64,000 nt of DNA from JAFGNB01 sp050304135. Lineage in GTDB: Bacteria; Fibrobacterota; Chitinivibrionia; Chitinivibrionales; Chitinispirillaceae. Positions 60,397 through 64,000 of the stretch are shown piece after piece. Under the pieces are notes generated by a model, which saw only the letters and a program-made list of their open reading frames with translations, did not search any database and was not told the origin of the DNA. The position numbers were made by a program, and so were the translations under genes. The stretch covers positions 1 to 64,000 of the forward strand of contig JBNLDC010000022.1 in NCBI GenBank assembly GCA_050304135.1, in the 5' to 3' direction. The stretch's first letter is position 1, and every line of letters starts with the position of its first letter.

Positions 60397-61944
60397 ATGG
60401 CATCAATGCCGCCTCCAGCCGTACCAACCCGCCTTCACACCCGCCAGTCTGCGGAAACGGTGGTGGCCCGGTTGCTGCAACGACGTTTCAACGATCGCGG
60501 GCGTCCGGTGCTGATCGCCATCGGGGGGCCCGGCGGCAGCGGAAAAACGACGTTTGCCGAAAAACTCCACCGCCACCTTCTGGATTCGGGAATCGTTCAT
60601 CTCGACAATTACAAGATATCCCGTGCCGATCGACTCCGCAAAAACCTCAACGGGCCCCATCCCGATGCCAACCGCATGACGCAGGCGGTCACGCATCTCA
60701 CGGCTATAAAATCGGGAGAAACCGTCTCGCTGCCGGTATACGACATGTCCCGTGGTGATACCGGATCATTCGAAGCATTTACTCCCTGCCGCTTTGTCCT
60801 TGTGGAGGGGGAGATTTCCACCTATAAAGAGTTCAGAGAGCTGATTGACTGTTCACTTTTCATCGATTCAGATTTCAAAACCCAGCTTGCGGCACGTATC
60901 GGCAGAGACATCCGCGAGCGCGGCCATTCGATGAAAAAAGCGGTATCCAACTTTCTGGCGAGTAATCTGACTGAATTCACCGAGTACGGTGCGGAAAGCA
61001 AACAGTGGTCCGATCTGCAGCTCTTCTGTCACGATGACTACCACTTTTCCATAGAGTCGATTACCACCGCGCTCATGGATGATTTCAACGCGACCGTCAC
61101 CGATGCGCAGCGGATAACTCCCGCCGGCTGTATTGTTCCGATAACGACACCATTCGAAAAAGATCTCTCCCTCTGTCAGCCCGCCTACATTGATCACCTG
61201 GCATTTCTTTCCGCGAAAGGGGTAACCCGGATCATCGTCGGCGGCACTACCGCGGAATTCTTTTCGCTGACCATTGCCGAACGGCTCACCCTGCTCAAAC
61301 TGACCCGCGAATATTTTCCCGGCCTCATTCTTTTCAATATATCCGACGATGCACTCCCGACCGCAGTTGAACTCTCGAAACGAGCCACCCGGTACGGAGC
61401 CGACGCGCTTCTCTGCCTGCCGCCGCATTATTATGCGAACGCACCGGCCGAAGGAATGATCACCTGGTTTGCAACCGTTTCCGCGGCATCAGACCTGCCG
61501 TTCTACTTCTATAATTTTCCGAAACATACCGGCAATGCGATTACGCCGGAATTGCTCGCTGCGGTACCGCACGCAGGCATGAAAGATTCATCGGGAAGCC
61601 TGTCGCTTTCCGGCGCGACACCATCGTATCTCATGGGCGGAGATTCGGGTATTGTCGAAGCATACGGGAAGGGTGCGTGCGGCTATGTTCCGGGGCTGCC
61701 GAATGCATTTCCGGAGATCTACCTGCAGCTTGAAACAGCTCTCAAGGAAAAACGGTTTACCGATGCGCTGGCAATCGAAAATCGGATAGCAGGATTCAAA
61801 AAAAATCTTCCGAAAGTATCCGGTATTGTCGTTGCGAAAAAGTTTCTCTCGAACATGATCGACAACTACCCGGCAACCGTACGTCCACCGCTCGACGGGG
61901 CCGTCGGGGAACACATAGATTGCCGGCAGGTGCTCTGTTCATGA
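60397..61944 (+). CDS. P-loop (uridine-kinase-like) domain fused to DHDPS/NAL-family aldolase
   Basis: A 515-residue cytoplasmic fusion. The ATG at 60397 is chosen because AAAGGAAG lies 6 nt upstream; a GTG at 60340 has no such site. Residues about 35-225 form a phosphoribulokinase/uridine-kinase-like P-loop domain: GGPGGSGKTT (43-52), a HLDNYKISRAD substrate loop and a mobile RDIRERGHSM motif. Residues about 235-515 form a (beta/alpha)8 DHDPS/N-acetylneuraminate-lyase-family domain: GGTTAEFFSLTIAER, FYFYNFP with Tyr372, and the Schiff-base Lys396 in AGMKDSSG. The reaction is unknown; cleavage or condensation of a 2-keto sugar acid coupled to phosphorylation is plausible. No partner genes adjacent. 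Confidence 0.85.
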   Translation: MASMPPPAVPTRLHTRQSAETVVARLLQRRFNDRGRPVLIAIGGPGGSGKTTFAEKLHRHLLDSGIVHLDNYKISRADRLRKNLNGPHPDANRMTQAVTHLTAIKSGETVSLPVYDMSRGDTGSFEAFTPCRFVLVEGEISTYKEFRELIDCSLFIDSDFKTQLAARIGRDIRERGHSMKKAVSNFLASNLTEFTEYGAESKQWSDLQLFCHDDYHFSIESITTALMDDFNATVTDAQRITPAGCIVPITTPFEKDLSLCQPAYIDHLAFLSAKGVTRIIVGGTTAEFFSLTIAERLTLLKLTREYFPGLILFNISDDALPTAVELSKRATRYGADALLCLPPHYYANAPAEGMITWFATVSAASDLPFYFYNFPKHTGNAITPELLAAVPHAGMKDSSGSLSLSGATPSYLMGGDSGIVEAYGKGACGYVPGLPNAFPEIYLQLETALKEKRFTDALAIENRIAGFKKNLPKVSGIVVAKKFLSNMIDNYPATVRPPLDGAVGEHIDCRQVLCS

Positions 61945-61980
61945 ATGACGTGAATGAACTTTCACCAGGGCAGGAATCAA

Positions 61981-62661
61981 TCATTTTGTAAAAGTAAACT
62001 TATATCCCGCCAGTAGTTTGATATTCCGAAGCCCCCCCTTGGGGCCATCAGCGAAATAATCGGTCAATCCCAAGTAGTAGGAAGGCCGTAAAAAGAAAGC
62101 ACTCTTCCCGACAGAAATTTCATACCCGATTCCGAAAGAAATTCCGCCATCAGCCAGTTTCATTTTCTTCGCGAGATCAAGCGTATCGTACACTGCCGGA
62201 AGGGCGATCCCGGTTGAAGGGATTGTTGTATTGTCAACCGATTGCAGTTTGCCCACAAGCAGTATTCCCATTTCCGGCCCTGCAAACACATTGATTTTTC
62301 CGGGACCGAGGGGTAAGTTGAATTGAGCGAATACCGGAATTTGCAGATACAGAAGATTAATATCCGATTCTATGACGCTTATAATGGATCCGGTAGCATC
62401 GCCAATATCGGTGGTTGACTTTGTTTTCTCTCCTCTGGTTTCTACGGAAAAACCGGAAATCAATGACATATGCTTCGTCAGATTTTGTTCAAAACCGAAT
62501 GCAACATTGAATCCCTTGCGAGGGGATTTCGTCGCGGAAAGGGAATCGGTGGCCGTTGTTGAAGAAATATTCAAACCACCACCTATATAAAGCGATGGAT
62601 CGGAAAAAACAGTGACCGAGAGGAACCAGAGTATAACAGCAACCTTAGGGATTGAATTCAT
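61981..62661 (-). CDS. Outer-membrane beta-barrel protein (PorT-like)
   Basis: A 226-residue protein with a signal peptide (1-20) and about eight amphipathic strands of the small outer-membrane barrel type. The YIGGGLNISS start, a central ESDINLLYLQIPVFAQFNL (PorT/OMP_b-brl_2-like: Y-L-x-(I/L)-P-(V/I)), INVFAGPEMG, and the terminal aromatic pattern AGYKFTF are visible. It probably lies in the outer membrane; no enzymatic motif. It is 23 nt downstream of another outer-membrane gene and is likely cotranscribed. Confidence 0.82.
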   Translation of the reverse strand: MNSIPKVAVILWFLSVTVFSDPSLYIGGGLNISSTTATDSLSATKSPRKGFNVAFGFEQNLTKHMSLISGFSVETRGEKTKSTTDIGDATGSIISVIESDINLLYLQIPVFAQFNLPLGPGKINVFAGPEMGILLVGKLQSVDNTTIPSTGIALPAVYDTLDLAKKMKLADGGISFGIGYEISVGKSAFFLRPSYYLGLTDYFADGPKGGLRNIKLLAGYKFTFTK

Positions 62662-62684
62662 GAGTATTCCTTATTTTATAAGAA

Positions 62685-64000
62685 TTAAAATGAAAACGAC
62701 GTTTTAAACGACCACCACCAGTCACCTGCTTCAATAAGCATTTCCTGTGTAGGAGAATGCTGGTAATTGGCACTCGGTAAACGCATGTGGTCGCGGGCAG
62801 CCTGTGCAATGATGCCGAAATGACCGTCATAAAAGGATTTTTTCGCAAGTACCGACCATTTCCAGGGTGATCTGGTTACTTTCGGATTCGGTTTATCCGG
62901 ATTGGGCAACGAGGTAGTCATATAAACATTATAGTAGTTATTGATATATTTTGAATCCCACCATTCAAATTCCACATTGAAAACATCAAGAATCTTGAAG
63001 GTCGGCAGATTAAATCCGAAGGTTATCGGCATTTTTTCAAGCCAGTTATCGTACGAATACTGCTCTCCTCCCCCTAACCGTGTATCGGGATAGGACTTGG
63101 TACCAATTACAAGAGCTTCAACATAGAGTTTGAGATCAGATTCACCAAACAGACTTTTCGCTCCGGGAATAAACACTTTCGGGTCAACCGATAACCTCGC
63201 CATTGCCTTGTTGCCACGGAAGGTATAGTAGAGCGTATCGCCATTTTTATCAATATACTGATTACCATTATCACCATCCACCTTGGGATCGGTCAGGCTT
63301 CCCATACCAGGGTCAAACTTGTCATTATAGACCGATAGCAAATGGCTAAAGCTCGCCCCTGCGCCGAGTTCGAGAAAATTGCCGATAGAACCACTCAACA
63401 AATAAGAGAGCGACCAGTCCTGCGTGGGATAAAAGGTCGTTTCAGTTGTAAACAGCAGATCCTGTTTAAGGTGGGGATCGAACAGCTCATGACAAAAATG
63501 CAAGCCAAGCAGTTTTGCCTCCGGGTAATCCATGTAGGTAATGATATAGGCCGGATAGGTAGCAGACCTGAACATGAATTCACCCAGATTTTTCGCATCG
63601 GGATTATACTTGAAGCCGAAATACCCCAACGAAAAATTAAAATCTCCCAGTCTGGTCTTCTGATACGAAAAATTCGCATAGGTCGGACCTAATAGAACAT
63701 CTTCGCGAGCATATTTGGTTACAAAAAAATTGATTTCCTGGGGATATGAAAAGTACATTTTGACATCTACCCCCATATGCAGTGTCAGGTGTTCTTTATA
63801 GGCGAATTCCATGGAGAGCCCTCCATAGGCTTCCTCGGTATAGACTCCCTCCACGACCGGAGTCTCACTTATGACCCCTATGCCACGCACAATCTGTCCG
63901 AATCGAAAATGACCATACCCGTGAGGCCGCAACTTCAACGTACCGTCCGGACTCGTCAGTTCCAATTTCGACTGTGAAAAAACGGGCCAGGCAAATACCA
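62685..64000 (-). CDS. Outer-membrane porin-like protein, 5' end cut by the window
   Basis: At least 438 residues; the start lies beyond base 64000. The first visible residues (VFAWPVFSQSK) look like the end of a signal peptide. The rest is rich in alternating aromatic and polar strands (KLRPHGYGHFRFG, LTLHMGVDVKMYFSY, ITFGFNLPTF, VEFEWWDSKY) and ends in Phe (SFKTSFSF), the usual C-terminal signal of outer-membrane barrels. A porin of 16 or more strands is likely; substrate unknown. Similar long barrels are common in Fibrobacter-related genomes. Confidence 0.8.
   Translation of the reverse strand, partial: VFAWPVFSQSKLELTSPDGTLKLRPHGYGHFRFGQIVRGIGVISETPVVEGVYTEEAYGGLSMEFAYKEHLTLHMGVDVKMYFSYPQEINFFVTKYAREDVLLGPTYANFSYQKTRLGDFNFSLGYFGFKYNPDAKNLGEFMFRSATYPAYIITYMDYPEAKLLGLHFCHELFDPHLKQDLLFTTETTFYPTQDWSLSYLLSGSIGNFLELGAGASFSHLLSVYNDKFDPGMGSLTDPKVDGDNGNQYIDKNGDTLYYTFRGNKAMARLSVDPKVFIPGAKSLFGESDLKLYVEALVIGTKSYPDTRLGGGEQYSYDNWLEKMPITFGFNLPTFKILDVFNVEFEWWDSKYINNYYNVYMTTSLPNPDKPNPKVTRSPWKWSVLAKKSFYDGHFGIIAQAARDHMRLPSANYQHSPTQEMLIEAGDWWWSFKTSFSF

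Overview
The window looks like a chromosomal segment from a Gram-negative bacterium of the Fibrobacterota/Chitinispirillia-like part of the FCB group. This is an inference from gene style. Several exported proteins end in a Por-secretion-like C-terminal sorting domain, and there are CotH-kinase, leucine-rich-repeat and carboxypeptidase-regulatory-like surface proteins, OmpA and beta-barrel outer-membrane proteins, and a zapA-rny-ymdB-xseA housekeeping run. No rRNA, tRNA, CRISPR array or phage module was seen. Genes are dense, many have clear Shine-Dalgarno sites, and many neighbours overlap by 1-14 nt.

Layout. 0-2.4 kb: an AT-rich hypothetical gene and a probably frameshifted gene on the minus strand. 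2.4-6.4 kb: trehalose metabolism, a beta-phosphoglucomutase/trehalose-6-phosphate phosphatase fusion followed by a GH65 phosphorylase. 6.5-16.1 kb (minus): three envelope/secreted proteins and a signalling operon of a Ser/Thr kinase with PEGA domain, a small membrane protein, and an FHA-GAF-sigma54 activator. 16.4-20.8 kb: coiled-coil protein, zapA, a possible structured RNA, rny, ymdB family, xseA. 21.4-31.5 kb: Na+/solute symporter, secreted esterase, two thiol-redox proteins, pterin carbinolamine dehydratase, a MerR regulator with its own promoter, and a three-gene minus-strand operon (Lgt-like membrane protein, flavin monooxygenase-like protein, PLP enzyme ending in a G11 tract).

32.8-48.8 kb is an arsenic island. 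It holds an arsenosugar biosynthesis operon (peroxidase-like CMD protein, ArsS radical SAM enzyme, DUF547 protein, a permuted flavoprotein fused to a NapH-like ferredoxin, a membrane-GT/GT2 fusion and a TIGR04282-type transferase). An arsR-controlled organoarsenical unit follows (ArsP-like permease, ArsE/F/G-like proteins), interrupted by a DUF559 cassette with terminal inverted repeats. An ABC exporter, a GIY-YIG nuclease relic, an unusual peptidase-S74 lipoprotein-like protein, and arsC-acr3 complete it. arsM is not in the window. Together these genes predict reduction of arsenate, efflux of arsenite, synthesis of arsenosugars from methylated arsenic supplied elsewhere, and export or reduction of organoarsenicals.

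49.5-52.8 kb: a Na+-pumping oxaloacetate decarboxylase operon. 52.9-64 kb: a hybrid histidine kinase, VanZ-like protein, CotH protein, BNR/Ycf48-like protein, an OmpA/DUF4398 lipoprotein pair, a P-loop kinase/DHDPS-family fusion, and two outer-membrane proteins, the last cut by the window edge. The best candidates for undescribed biology are the arsenic island with its fusions and the adjacent Lgt-like operon, the kinase-DHDPS fusion, the self-cleaving S74 lipoprotein, and the two small nuclease cassettes bounded by inverted repeats.
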